Assembly (NCBI GenBank): GCA_029216955.1
Contig: JANAVB010009598.1
Coordinates: 27,136,879-27,200,878 of the forward strand
DNA: 64,000 nt
DNA from: Iris pallida
Taxonomy: Eukaryota > Streptophyta > Magnoliopsida > Asparagales > Iridaceae
Direction: 5' to 3'
Positions 42,738-53,369 of this stretch are shown in pieces. The stretch's first letter is position 1, and each line of letters starts with the position of its first letter. The notes below the pieces were generated by a model, which was not told the origin of the DNA, did not search any database, and worked only from the letters and a program-made list of their open reading frames with translations. The translations under genes and the position numbers were made by a program.

Positions 42738-43340
42738 ACCAAACTCCTGCTAAGTCTGTCAGCAGAAATCCCGCTGCCTCGACCTGAAGGTCACCTGGCA
42801 ACCTAGCTCCAAGGATCTTCCTCTCTACCGAGTCTAGCCAGTCATCTGCGACTATGATGCCTTCAGTCCCCATGAACTCCCTGGGGTTCAAGCTCATGAA
42901 GTCCTTGATATTCCTCGCTCTCGGTCGTGGCTCTACCGGTGGTGGGACCATGGTACGCTCCTCAGAACGCTCCATGCTCTGGCGAAGTAAGGTGGTCTGC
43001 TCCTGATGGGTCGTTAGAAACCCCTGGATCAGAGTGAGCAGTTGGTTCCCATCGAGAGTGACAGAATCCTGGGTAGGTATACTAATAGGTGGTGGTGGGA
43101 GTATCGGAGCCTGCTGGGACTGTGATGTGGGAGGTGGTGGAGGTATCTGGGTTGGTAGATTTGTGGATTGGGAGCGGGTATGGTAGGTGGAGGTGGAGGT
43201 ACTTCGGTCAACTGGTCGACCGGCTGGATAGGAAGTACGCCATTTTCAGGTGTGGCATACTGGGAAGTGAGCACCATCAATTGGAAAAAATAAAAAGGAC
43301 TCATAAGAATTCCTTTAAGTAAACAATCACAAATAAACAA
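42738..43340 (-). pseudogene. Gypsy 2 gag, N-terminal part
   Basis: 43,340-43,029 holds a Pro-rich start (VDQLTEVPPPPPTIPAPNPQ) and 42,975-42,733 the capsid start: PRARNIKDFMSLNPREFMGT, IVADDWLDSVERKILGARLP, EAAGFLLTDLAGVW. The two pieces are in different frames. At 42,738 the coding sequence ends inside the WW codons and resumes at 25,368 as NEPLFARGR. Confidence 0.82.
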
Positions 43341-43534
43341 GAAAGTCTAATTCGTAATAACGATCATATGCTGTGATGAGTTTTCTATGTTGCAATCCTA
43401 GTAATCCTCTAGGTGTTCTAAATGTTATTCCTAGTATTATCTAGCTATCTTAAGTTCCTAATTGCAGGCATGCTTGGTATAATGATATAACCAAATAATT
43501 TAGTCTAGACCTGCATGGGCCACTACGAAAAATA
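43341..43534 (-). other. Gypsy 2 leader with primer-side conserved block
   Basis: Non-coding. The last about 70 bp before the LTR (43,464-43,534) closely match the LARD internal ends (32,030-32,104; 38,850-38,923). They share TTGCAGGC, TATAACCAAA or TGTAACCAAA, and GACCTGCATGGGCCACTAC next to the LTR. This is a strong link between LARD and the gypsy 2 family. Confidence 0.65.
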
Positions 43535-45520
43535 TGTCACGATCCGCTACCCAAATTGTTAGGCCGGCCGAGTCATGTCCAGCCTACGCTTGAGATAAAT
43601 GTAGTAAGTTGTTCTAATAAGACAATACGAGATCAAAGTGTGCTAACAGTTCCATTTGTCATAATTGATTTAAAGCATCATAAACACAAAAATCATCTAG
43701 TAATATTATGTTCCAAATACATAGCCAAAAATGTAAAACTGGATACGGGTCCAGTATCAAAATACATAGTCTAAAAATATCTGCTCTCAAAAAGTTTCGA
43801 GCAACTAAACAAACTAGACGAGTTTTCCTGCAGGTACATCCTCGTAAGGTAAAGCCTGATCCTCGATGGCGACCCCATAATAGGAATCACATAGCAACTC
43901 CTCCTCGGTAAGTATACCTACAACGTTATCCTGTCAGGACGGGAGCAAGTACTGATTCTACAAACTAAATATATGAAGCATGAAATAAACAGCGGTGTAA
44001 TAAACAGGAATTATGGCATATAATAATCATCTATCACAAGGATACATATGTCATAGCGACAGATTGTATACGTAATATTTAAAACTGGAGCAGGTACGTG
44101 ATCGTCAATAGGTGTACAATTACTATGGCACATGTAAATAAAATATACTTCCGTACAAGTGAATAAGGCGATAGATGTACATACGCATAAATACAGCTGG
44201 ATAAGTACATACGGCGTGGTAAACATATAAAATACAACCTTGCTCGAGTTCGGTAGAGGGGGCATGATCACGTACTCTACTATCAGTTTTCCCATAACCC
44301 ATATTCTAACATGTGGAGATACGAGAACAGTATAAAACATGGTAGGTACTGAGAGCAGCATAAAGTGTGTGAAATAGTCGGAATATTCCAGAAATGACTT
44401 ACAGTTTAAGTATCAATATTAACATGGTTTATACACAATTCATTATATGCAGTAATAAAGTTCGTAGAGGTACTTTCCTTATACAAAGCAAGGGTGTGAA
44501 TGAAGCGATAGATATTCGGTGTCCCGTCACTGTAAAAGGATATATAAACTTAGTTTTTATACTAAGCTAAATACTAGGACACTAGTGGTGTGACACGACT
44601 TTCTGACTGACACCTAGCCAAATGATGACTTAGCATAGGAGACCAATATGGGGTGACACATACCTAAACCAACTTTCTAGGGCCTCTATACTAAGGTAGG
44701 GTAAAGTCCAATACCAATATATCCCAAAATTACACGTAACTTTGCAAGTCTAATTATTTAATAAATAAATCAGACTGTATACTATGTTCCAACAATTATA
44801 AGACAGGCAAAAAGCTTAAATACATAAAATAAAGTACCAAAATGATCCTTTTAATTATAGAAATTTATCTAATTTTTTGGAATTTATAAACCCCTATAGA
44901 TATTTATTAAAAATCAGTAACAAAGTACCCTGAAAATGAGTTCTGTTTTTCTATTTTTATAAAATGCAAAAACTAATTGAATCCTGAAAATTATATTAAA
45001 TTATTTAAATTAGCATAGTATTTAAATACAATTTTTTCTAGATTTTTACAGCACTTAAGTTACATATAAAAATTTAAATACAGCAAGTTACAATTTCTGA
45101 AAAATAAATAATTAATTATTTAATATTTTATCCACATATTCGAAATTGAACCGGAGTCTAGATACGGGACCCAAAGCCATGAATCAAGTCCGATATGACT
45201 CGTACAGACCCTGAATGTATTTAGGCTCATTTAAGTCCACAGAACCCATGCTAGGTCTGGACTCAAATGGTCGTAATCAATCAGATTATAAAATGCGTTT
45301 TTAAATGAATATTAAAATATTCTAATAATCTATATTTTAATGTAGTGAAATATACTAGTCATAAAACTAAATAAAAATAACTGTAATTTATACATAATAA
45401 ACTATAACACAAAATCATTATACATACATAGAAGTTAACATATAATTTAGTATATAAACATGCATATATATAATATATATATTATATATATATATATATA
45501 ATATATATATATATATATAG

Positions 45521-45551
<31 letters not shown>

Positions 45552-45657
45552 ATATATATAAATAATATATATAACAGTACATATATTTAAACAGTATATA
45601 TAAATATACTTAACAGTATATATATAATATATAATATATGTACATATACATACATAT

Positions 45658-45745
<88 letters not shown>

Positions 45746-45757
45746 TTATATAATAAA

Positions 45758-45788
<31 letters not shown>

Positions 45789-46778
45789 ATATATTTTTAT
45801 ATATATATATATAAATATATATATAATCAAAACCCAGCCCAAACCCATTGGGCCTGAACCCAAACCCGTACTGTGCGGGTTTAAACCCGCTAGCATTAAA
45901 GCAACACGTAACCCATTAACATTAAACTCGTGTCCTGACAGTTAGGGACACGAGCGTATGAATTCGATACAGTCCTGTGTCCGTGGCTAGCACGACACGT
46001 ACGACACGAATTTGCTGTGTTCGAGCACACTAGCGAAGTCCTCGTGCTTAGGCGAGTCCAGTGATACAAACACGAGACACAGAGCGACACGAGAGACGAA
46101 ATGACACGTACGTGTCCGTCGAGCGGGGGCTGTCAGGGGTGCTACTCGCCGGAGGAAGCGTCGTGGGGCGTTGGAAAAAATACAGCTGAGTTCGTCTCGT
46201 CGAGGCGAACCGAATGGTGGTGGTCGGAAACGTCGGCGTGGGCTCGGGCGACGGCCATAGTAGATCTAGGTTTTCGACGATGATTGGGGGGGTTTGGTCG
46301 AGAGAGACGACTGGGTCGGTTGGGGAAAGAAATAGAGTTAGGGTTCGAATTGGAGGTCTATTTATAGGCAGGAATTTGGGTTTAGATTAGGGTTTTGTCC
46401 GGGTTTAGGGTTAGGGTTTCGTTTAGTCGTCGGGGAAGACGACAAGCCCACGGCGGTGGTCACGAAAAATTTGCAGAAAAACCCCCGCTTTTTCGAAATT
46501 TGGAATATTACCCACCGTCTTGATTGTTTGAAAAATCTAAATTTACAAACCGACTTTAAAACAATCCGAATAATTACAAACTGCTATAAATAATTTAAAC
46601 AATTACAAAACTAATTTTTAAAAATGCAAAATAATATTTAGGCTTTAAAAATCATTTAAAAATTATTTAAAAATTCTAAAAAATTCCTAATAATTATAAT
46701 AAATTATTTTAAGGATAAAAATGCCATTTGTAACTAAAAACCTTTAATTTAATCTAATTAAAATATTAGAAGCTTACA
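43535..46778 (-). repeat. Gypsy 2 5' LTR (about 3.24 kb)
   Basis: Partner of 17,813-21,131. TATA box CTATAAATAG at 46,367-46,358 (- strand), AT arrays at about 45,463-45,822. Compared with the other LTR it has many single-base losses (for example GACTGGACAC to GACTGACAC, GACTTTAGC to GACTTAGC). Confidence 0.86.
45463..45822. repeat. Compound (AT)n microsatellite in the gypsy 2 5' LTR
   Basis: AT-type runs with many TATATTATA and TAAATA interruptions, at the position equivalent to 19,783-20,193. Confidence 0.92.
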
Positions 46779-47168
46779 ATCTTCACTCCTTGAAAAATTT
46801 TATCCTCGAAATTCATAAGGATAGAACTCTACAAACATTCTAACATAGCAAGCAATAAAATAAGACGAAGGCTACTATTAAGACTAACCTCTAAGGTATC
46901 AAGCGGGAACGGATGGTTCCTCGTGGCTGGTGGGACGTCAAACAAGTAAGGATATCTCTCCATCATGTACGACTCCCTCTTCCAAGTAGATTCTCCTGGA
47001 GAGTGACGGCTCCAAGCTACTCGGACAAAGGGTATGACTTTGATCCTCAGCATCTCTCCCTCCGGTCCAATATCTCCACTGCTGCTTAGTAACTGTAAGA
47101 CTTGGTCCGATCTCCAACTCTGAATGATCTAGCACATGGCTGGAGTCTGGAACGTATCTCCTCAGCTG
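46779..47168 (-). mobile_element. Extra 3' internal fragment of a gypsy-2-type element
   Basis: It continues past the gypsy 2 5' LTR with the same sequence found beside the 3' LTR (compare 21,132-21,530): CTCCTTGAAAAATTTTATCC, then the chromodomain end VIPFVRVAWSRHSPGESTWK and ERYPYLFD. Similarity stops at CTCAGCTGA (47,168), where copia 2 begins. The LTR at 43,535 is therefore flanked on both sides by gypsy-2-type internal sequence, the remains of a tandem LTR arrangement, now truncated. Confidence 0.82.
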
Positions 47169-48062
47169 AAGGCTCGATAATTCAGAGAAATGTTAGAATA
47201 AGACAAGAAGTTGGCAATGTCATGTTCATAATCATCATACGGACTAGGCCTTACCCGCATTGATGCGAGAAGATCTCCTTAAGGGAGCAATAGGTGGTGG
47301 AGAGATCATACCATCCGAGTCGGAGAGATCCGCATCAGAATCAGAGTGATTCAGTGCAGGGGCAAATCTTCAAGAGTTGGGCAGGAGTAGAAGGGACTTG
47401 GTACAGTAGGTACTGGGCAGGGACTTGGTACAATAGGCACTGACGGCACAGTACTGGACTTCTGCAGCTCTTTTTCCTTTATTTGTTTATCCCCCTGCGT
47501 AACATATATATTTTCTTCTTCATTCTCCGTATCGGAGTCACTGCTCTCGCTCATTTCATTCAATTTTTCACGACCGGGTATGGGACTGATCCTACCACGT
47601 TTGGACTTATATCTTCCCCTCACGTCTAACACCCGCTGTGTTAGATGTGTCACCAAACGCTGAACCTTCATCCGAACCATAGTATGATTCCTGTTCTATG
47701 AATGTAACGTCCATGCTTACAAACAGCTTCCGCTCAAATGGGCTCCAGCATGCATATCCCTTCTGAATTGCCGTGTACCCGAAAAAGACACACTTAACCT
47801 CTCTAGGATCCAGTTTGCCAACTCCTGGCCTATTATCTTGGACAAAACACACACACCCAAATACTTTCGGTAGAACAGTATACGTTGTTGCACCAGTAAG
47901 CATCTCCAACGGTGTCTTCCAGTCCAATACCTGGGATGGCATTCTGTTGATAAGATAAGAGGTCGTCAATACAGCCTGCCCCCATAAGTGTTCCAGGACA
48001 TTCATAGCCAGCATCATCGTCCGTGCGACCTCCAGCAGGTGCCTATTCTTCCGTTCGGCCAT
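47169..48062 (-). pseudogene. Copia 2 integrase C-terminal half and linker to RT, truncated
   Basis: MAERKNRHLLEVARTMMLAM carries the catalytic-Glu region (VAER-type). Then come WGQAVLTTSYLINRMPSQVL, KVFGCVCFVQDNRPG, GKLDPREVKCVFFGYTAIQK and GYACWSPFERKLFVSMDVTF. Beyond a frameshift the Pro/Ser-rich linker continues to RRSSRINAGK, DDYEHDIANFLSYSNISLNY and RAF, the last residues before the expected reverse transcriptase. The sequence stops there at 47,169; RT and RNase H are missing from the window. Confidence 0.87.
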
Positions 48063-48640
48063 ACCATTTTGTGCCGGTGTATAGGCACATGAAGTTTGAT
48101 GTAGTATTTTATGAGTGGATAAATACTCAGCAACCCTCTTATTATACTCCGTCCATCGTCCATGTCAGACCGTAGATACTTAATTTTGGCGGTATATTGT
48201 GTTTCCACCCGGCGATGAAAATCCCGAAAAGCCTCAAAGACGTCACTTTTATTCTTCATAAGGTAGACCCATGTCACGCGGGTATAACAATCAATAAAAG
48301 TGACAAACCATCAAAAATCGTTAATATCGGTTGTAGGACAAGGGCCCCATACGTCCGAATGTATCATATTGAATACAGCTGAACTCTTATTCCCCGAGCT
48401 CACATACGTGCTTCTGGTATATTTTTCTAGCTCACATACATTACAAAATAACTTCTCTTTATTAGCCCTTTGATATAAGGATGGATATATTCGACTAATA
48501 ACTTTGAAGGAAGAATGCCCGACACGCTGGTGGTGGAGGAGCAATTCGTCTTCTACACTGCGACGTGAAGCGTCCGGTTGTGCGTCTGCAACTAAAGATG
48601 CCAATGCTTTGTCCAGTCCGGTCTTGTCCAAGTACTATAG
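48063..48640 (-). pseudogene. Copia 2 GAG-pre-integrase and integrase N-terminal half
   Basis: DELLLHHQRVGHSSFKVISR and LFCNVCELEKYTRSTY form the zinc-binding start of integrase, followed by MIHSDVWGPCPTTDINDF (first catalytic Asp). After a stop it continues TWVYLMKNKSDVFEAFRDFH and AKIKYLRSDM (second Asp), before a frameshift near 48,160. Typical Ty1/copia. Confidence 0.87.
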
Positions 48641-49120
48641 CCCCTTATGCCATATGCCAGTCCCGAGTCGTCGTCCTGTTCCCTTCTCCTGAAAAGTTAC
48701 CTTAGGAATGTCAAAGAAACAATACAGTTTAGATATAGGATAATGGCACTAATAATATAAGATTGACAGAAAAAGATGGAGCATGTAAGACATTGGTGAG
48801 ATTGATGGAAAGGGTGCATGCGACAGTGCCTTTACCCATTACAGGTCTGGAGGTACCATCAGTAGTCTGAATGCTCTCCGACGTCGATAGGTGAATATAG
48901 TCCTGGAACTAATCGCGGGACCCCGTGACATGGCGAGATGTCCCAGAGTCCATAATCCAACCTGGCTGATGGACAGATGCAAGAGCACGTGCAGGTAAAC
49001 CTGTGTTGGTTTGGGCAAAGCAAGTGATGTGATCCTCCAAGGTAGATGGCGCCCTAGGAGTGACTTGACTGTCGTCTGAATCCAGCTTCGTGTCTCGTAA
49101 CCTCACAAGGAACTCCCTCT
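48641..49120 (-). pseudogene. Copia 2 protease region
   Basis: HQPGWIMDSGTSRHVTGSRD gives the copia aspartic protease site (DSGT). Upstream is a polar linker (PRAPSTLEDHITCFAQTNTG). Downstream, towards 48,641, the frame is broken by stops. Confidence 0.83.
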
Positions 49121-50175
49121 CAAGAGGGTTATTTCAGCCAGTTGATTTTTTTTCCCTTCTTCCGCCAGATTTACTTTGTGTTCTCCAAATAATTTCTCTT
49201 TCTACCAGCATATCCGCTTCTACCACCACAACGTCCTCCACGGCCCCGTCCGTGATCACTCGACTAACTTCGTAGGGATTTAGGACAAAATCTGATGTAA
49301 TGCCCTGAGTCACCACAGTTGTGGCAGACACCCCATAGAGGGAGGCTGATTGAATGCGGCAAGGGCAGACTTGTCAACAACAACTTGCTCCCCTGAAAGT
49401 AGCCCTTGTTGGGCATCAACTTCATCGAGCTTTTTCTTGCGCCATGGCAACTATGGCTTCTTCCAAGGATGGAAGCTGGGTTTGTGCTAGAAGAACATTC
49501 CTTCTCAGCTCAAACACAGGATTGAGCCCCTTCAAAAACTTCATCATCCGCTTACGCGAAATATAATCCAGGAATCTGAAAATATTTTACAAATGCTGGT
49601 TCGACCTATGCATCTTCCATCCCAAGAGGATCATAGTGATCCAGATCAGACCAGTACTTCTTCAACAGAGCTTCGTACTCATAGATGGTACGTTCATCTT
49701 GTGCCACCCTATCGATTTCATCCTGCAGTTGGAAGACCCGCATAGGATTGCCCGAGCCTGAGTATATATCCTTCAAAGTCTGTCATATATCAGCAGCAGC
49801 CTCCATCGCCTCTACATTGCCCGACACCTGGTCGGTCAATGAGGCTGTCAACCATCCAGCCACTATGTTGTTGACAATCTCCCAAACCGCAAACTCCTTT
49901 GAGGAGGGGTCGACTAGTGCCTTGGTTTGGCCATTAACATAACCAACCAAGCCACGTCCCTTCAGCGTCCGTATCGCCTGCCGCGACTACTTCAAGTAGT
50001 TGGACGTTTCTTTCAACTTTGTCTCTAGCTTTTCCAACTTTCCTATTTTGTAGGGTGACGGATCCACATCAGTATGGGTCACACGTGGGGTCGCCTCGGT
50101 TAATCTCTTTGATAAGATATCATCAACCAAGGCCTTCATCTCTTCTCCCGTTAGTTTACCATCGATTGAATCCAT
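49121..50175 (-). pseudogene. Copia 2 gag and nucleocapsid
   Basis: The ATG at 50,175 gives MDSIDGKLTGEEMKALVDDI, then VTHTDVDPSPYKIGKLEKLE, a plant copia gag start, followed by a stop at 49,987. The gag core continues in broken frames. A CCHC knuckle reads CHNCGDSGHYIRFC at about 49,325-49,280 on the - strand. Frame changes are frequent. Confidence 0.75.
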
Positions 50176-50935
50176 GACGTCTTCAACTGTGATTCGTCGT
50201 CTTCGTCGTCGTCTTCGTCTTCGTCTTCGTCATCGTCAAAGTCTTCAACAAAGACTTGACGAATGCGCTGTGAACTTGGCCAACACCGGCGCACGTGTGT
50301 AGATCTCGATATGAAAATTGGGGATGGAAAACAAATACAACATTTGATAATTCCAGACGGCGGAATCTAGGAACAGATGATGCAAATAAAGCATTTGACT
50401 TTCATCTGTCTTCGAAATACGCCCTTTTTCCTTTCTTTTTTTTGTCTCTTTATTTCTCTCTCTCTTTTTTCTCTTTTTTCTTTCTTTTTTTTTTGAAAAG
50501 ATGGCTAGGGTTAGGGTTAGCATGTGCGAGGGGGGGTAGCAGCAGGTGGGTGTAGCAGCAGGGGGGTTCGGCCAGGGGTGGGGTAGCAGCAGGTTGGGTG
50601 CAGCAGGGGGGTTCGGCCGGGGGGGGTCGGCAAGGGAGGGGTCGGCCAGGTGGGGTGGGTCGGCAGGAAGGGGTTCGACCAGGGAGGGGTGCAAAAAAAT
50701 GAACTTTGCAAGCACTTCCAAAGACGGTGCAAAAACAAAAAAATTGGGGACGCTGCACAGCAGTCCGGTGGGGGTCGGGGGCGCTGCACAGCAGGTCCGG
50801 TGGGGAGGGGGGTCCGAGGGGGAAGGTCCGGAGGGGGCAGGTCCGGAGGGGGGGCAGGTCCGGGGCGCTGCACAGCAGGTCCGGGGGGGAGGGGGGGAAG
50901 AAGGAAAAAATTCTTTTTTTCTGTGGAAGGGTTAT
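50176..50935 (-). other. Copia 2 leader with G-rich and C/T-rich tracts
   Basis: Non-coding leader between primer site and gag. It has (TCGTCT)-like trinucleotides (50,190-50,240), a C/T-rich tract (50,425-50,495), a GGTTAGGGTTAGC motif (50,508) and a G-rich minisatellite-like stretch (50,525-50,930; C-rich on the transcribed strand) built from GGTCCGGAGGGGG-, GGTTCGGCC- and GCTGCACAGCAG-type units. The repeated GCTGCACAGCAG at 50,750, 50,790 and 50,869 marks duplication. Confidence 0.65.
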
Positions 50936-50948
50936 GGTTCTGATACCA
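50936..50948 (-). promoter_or_regulatory. Copia 2 primer-binding site
   Basis: - strand TGGTATCAGAACC directly inside the LTR, a near match to TGGTATCAGAGC, the standard plant retroelement site complementary to initiator tRNA-Met. Confidence 0.85.
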
Positions 50949-51068
50949 TGTAGAGAATAATAATGGATGATTTTATTGATAGGCTATTGCCACTACTTAT
51001 AGAGGGTCCAACTCCTCTTCACAATACATCTTCCGATGTGGACTAAAGTCCCTTATTGGTTCTCAACA
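50949..51068 (-). repeat. Copia 2 5' LTR (about 120 bp)
   Basis: On the - strand it starts TGTTGAGAACC, has a CCACATCGG block, a TATA-like CTATAAG (51,002-50,996), AATAAAATC (about 50,980-50,972) and ends TTCTCTACA before the primer site. It is very short for a copia LTR but has all the parts in order. There is no second copy in the window, as expected from the truncation at 47,169. Confidence 0.82.
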
Positions 51069-51196
51069 AAATATAATTAGACATTGCGCTTTGTGGACCA
51101 AATTATTATGCAATCAACAAGTAAGCGTCTTGTCCCTAGATAATTTTTTTTGGCTATACCACTGCTTTTCTTTGATGCTTATTCGAGTTTAAATAA

Positions 51197-52291
51197 GGGG
51201 CTGTTTGGATAGAAGTAACTCTTTGAAAGTGTAAAAGTGGCACTTGCAGCAAGTTGAGTTTTCGTGGACTTGCAGCAAGTGGCACTTTCCAAAATGTGTT
51301 TGGATAGAATATTTTTTGTCTGCTGCAAGTGAAAAAAAAATTGGTTTGGTGTTTGGATAGTTATGTAAGTAGAAAGTGGAAGTTTTTTTTTGGAGATGTG
51401 GTAAACCTAGGTATGGTTACCCCCCAATAATTAAACCAAAAAAAACAATATTTTTTTTTACCACAAACACAGAACCCATTTTGCTATTTTTATTGGATAA
51501 ATTAAACTAAATTAATTAATCCTAAAATAAACCAAATCAAATATATACCCTCTCTCTCCCTCTCTTCTCTTCCCCAAAAGAAACCCATTTTGCTCCTGTC
51601 CACCGCCTCCTCCAGGCCCCTCCTCTCTCCACCGCCTCCACCACCTCTACTCTACTGCCTCCTCCCACCACCTCCTCCTCCTCCTCCTCCTCCTCAGACC
51701 ACCACCACCACCTCCACGAGCCACCACCCGCCGCCTCCATGAGCCACTACCACCGCCTCCTCCCACCTCCGCCTCCTCCTCCTCCTCCTCAGACTACCAC
51801 CACCGCCTCAGACCGCCACCACCACCTCCACGAGCAACCACCACCCGCCTCCACGAGCCACCACCACCGCCTCCCACCGCCTCCTCCTCAGACCACCACC
51901 ACCGCCTCAGACCACCATCACAACCTCCACGAGCCACCACCACCGCCTCCACGTGCCAACACCACTGCCTCCTCAGACCACCACCACCGCCTCCACGAGC
52001 CACCACCACCGCCTCAGACCACCACCACCGCCTCCACGAGCCACCACCACCCCACTCCAGCTCCCCGCCACCACCACCACCGCCACCACCCCACTTTCAT
52101 CCCAACTCCCTCACTTTTGTGAGGGAAGTGGAAATGAACAAAAAGGAGGGGGACAGCAACTGTGCAGCAAGTGAGATTTCTCACTTGCTGCCTCCAGTTG
52201 CTGCCAACCAAACGCCGCAACTCCGCAAAATCTAGCCACTTACCGCATCTCCTTCCACTTCCCGCGCATTCACCGCGAACCAAACAGCCCC
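51197..52291. mobile_element. Non-autonomous PIF/Harbinger-type transposon (1.1 kb)
   Basis: Terminal inverted repeats GGGGCTGTTTGG (51,197-51,208) and CCAAACAGCCCC (52,280-52,291) are flanked by TAA on both sides (51,194-51,196 and 52,292-52,294). The 3-bp TAA duplication and the GTTTGG-rich ends are typical of PIF/Harbinger and Tourist-like elements. GTTTGGATAG motifs and CAGCAAGTG/CACTTGCTGC repeats occur near both ends. No transposase is visible. The centre is a CCACCACCG-type low-complexity tract. Confidence 0.85.
51590..52090. repeat. CCACCA/CCGCCTC minisatellite inside the Harbinger element
   Basis: Repeated CACGAGCCACCACCACCGCC, CTCAGACCACCACC and CTCCTCCTC units. On the + strand it would encode Pro/Thr/His repeats, on the - strand Gly/Val/Trp repeats. 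The open frames result from the triplet-like period. I do not call a gene. Confidence 0.85.
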
Positions 52292-52294
52292 TAA

Positions 52295-52564
52295 GAAGTA
52301 ACCTGCATAAACTTTCCCTCTCTTATTCATACTTGTAGCATTATCTTCAACTAGAAGTCAGACACGTGTGTTGCACATGACTTTTGTTTGTATTTTTCTC
52401 ACTTTTTAAATATAGACTTGCATGACAATCTAGCATAAAATATTTTAATGTAGATATATTTTTTAGATGGTGAACATTTATTGTATTGTAAGTTTATGAT
52501 TATTAGTGGTTAGTAGTTATGTTATAGTAGGGAAGTGTGAAGTTTACATATTTTTTTCCTATTA

Positions 52565-52627
<63 letters not shown>

Positions 52628-53025
52628 GTTGGAGAATGGTATTTTTGGAACAAGAAGTTTTACGGTGAAGCCTAAAACTTTTTCTTTTATATATAAGATA
52701 TGGGCTACTGATTTTATGGGTAACATAGGTAAGTTATGGTTGTATATTTAGCAAGGACGCCACCATACTGTGATTACATCTTCCCCCACTAGAAAACTGG
52801 TTTATTAGGAAATACTAAAAATGTACAGTAAAATAAATCAACTCAATTTTACTTGTAAAAACATATTTTCTCCAATGATACATTTGCAATATTATTCTTT
52901 TTTCCACCCTTTTATGAAATAAATAGGGATTCTTGTTCATGTGTCATAACTCAAGATGTAACTACCAATATAAAAATAGAAGCTACCCTAACATTCATTG
53001 GTAAGAAACAAAAAGAAAAAGAAGG
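52295..53025. other. AT-rich intergenic stretch with an AT run
   Basis: Nothing coding is seen. A pure (AT)n run lies at 52,568-52,624. Confidence 0.7.
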
Positions 53026-53338
53026 GGATAATTACTAGGGTACTACATTTTCTTATAGGGGTATCACATTTTTTTAGTGACTGCTAAAATTTTGACAGTC
53101 CTTGATATTTATAAAACTGTCAAAATTTTGACAGTCTTTTAACAAAAAATTAGTGGACTGTCAAAATTTTGACAGTCTTGTAATAAAAAATTAGTGGACT
53201 GTCAAAATTTTGACAGTCATGAAAACGAACTTCTTTTTTGTACATGACTATCAAAAATTTGGTAGTCCTGAATATGCATATGACTGTTAAAATTAAAATG
53301 CCCCTATCAAAAAGTTACATAGTGCCCCTAGTAATCCC
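53026..53338. mobile_element. Palindrome-rich MITE (about 310 bp)
   Basis: Imperfect terminal inverted repeats of about 45 bp: left GGATAATTACTAGGGTACTA...TTATAGGGG, right the reverse complement CCCCTAT...AGTGCCCCTAGTAATCC. Inside, a 41-bp unit is repeated three times (about 53,114-53,218), each holding the perfect palindrome ACTGTCAAAATTTTGACAGT (53,116-53,135; 53,157-53,176; 53,198-53,217). No coding capacity. The superfamily is uncertain; the flanking duplication is not clear. A related element lies in intron 2 of the SCPL gene. Confidence 0.75.
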
Positions 53339-53369
53339 TAAAATCAATGGATCATCAATTTGTATTGCC

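Noticed and set aside
51739..52122. Pro/Thr/His-rich open frame as a possible extensin-like gene
   Set aside because: It lies inside a TIR-bounded transposon, has no signal peptide or SPPPP motifs, and follows from the CCACCACCG repeat.
53084..53218. Palindromic repeats as a CRISPR-like array
   Set aside because: Plant nuclear context, only three units, spacers similar to each other, and TIRs around the whole block show a MITE.
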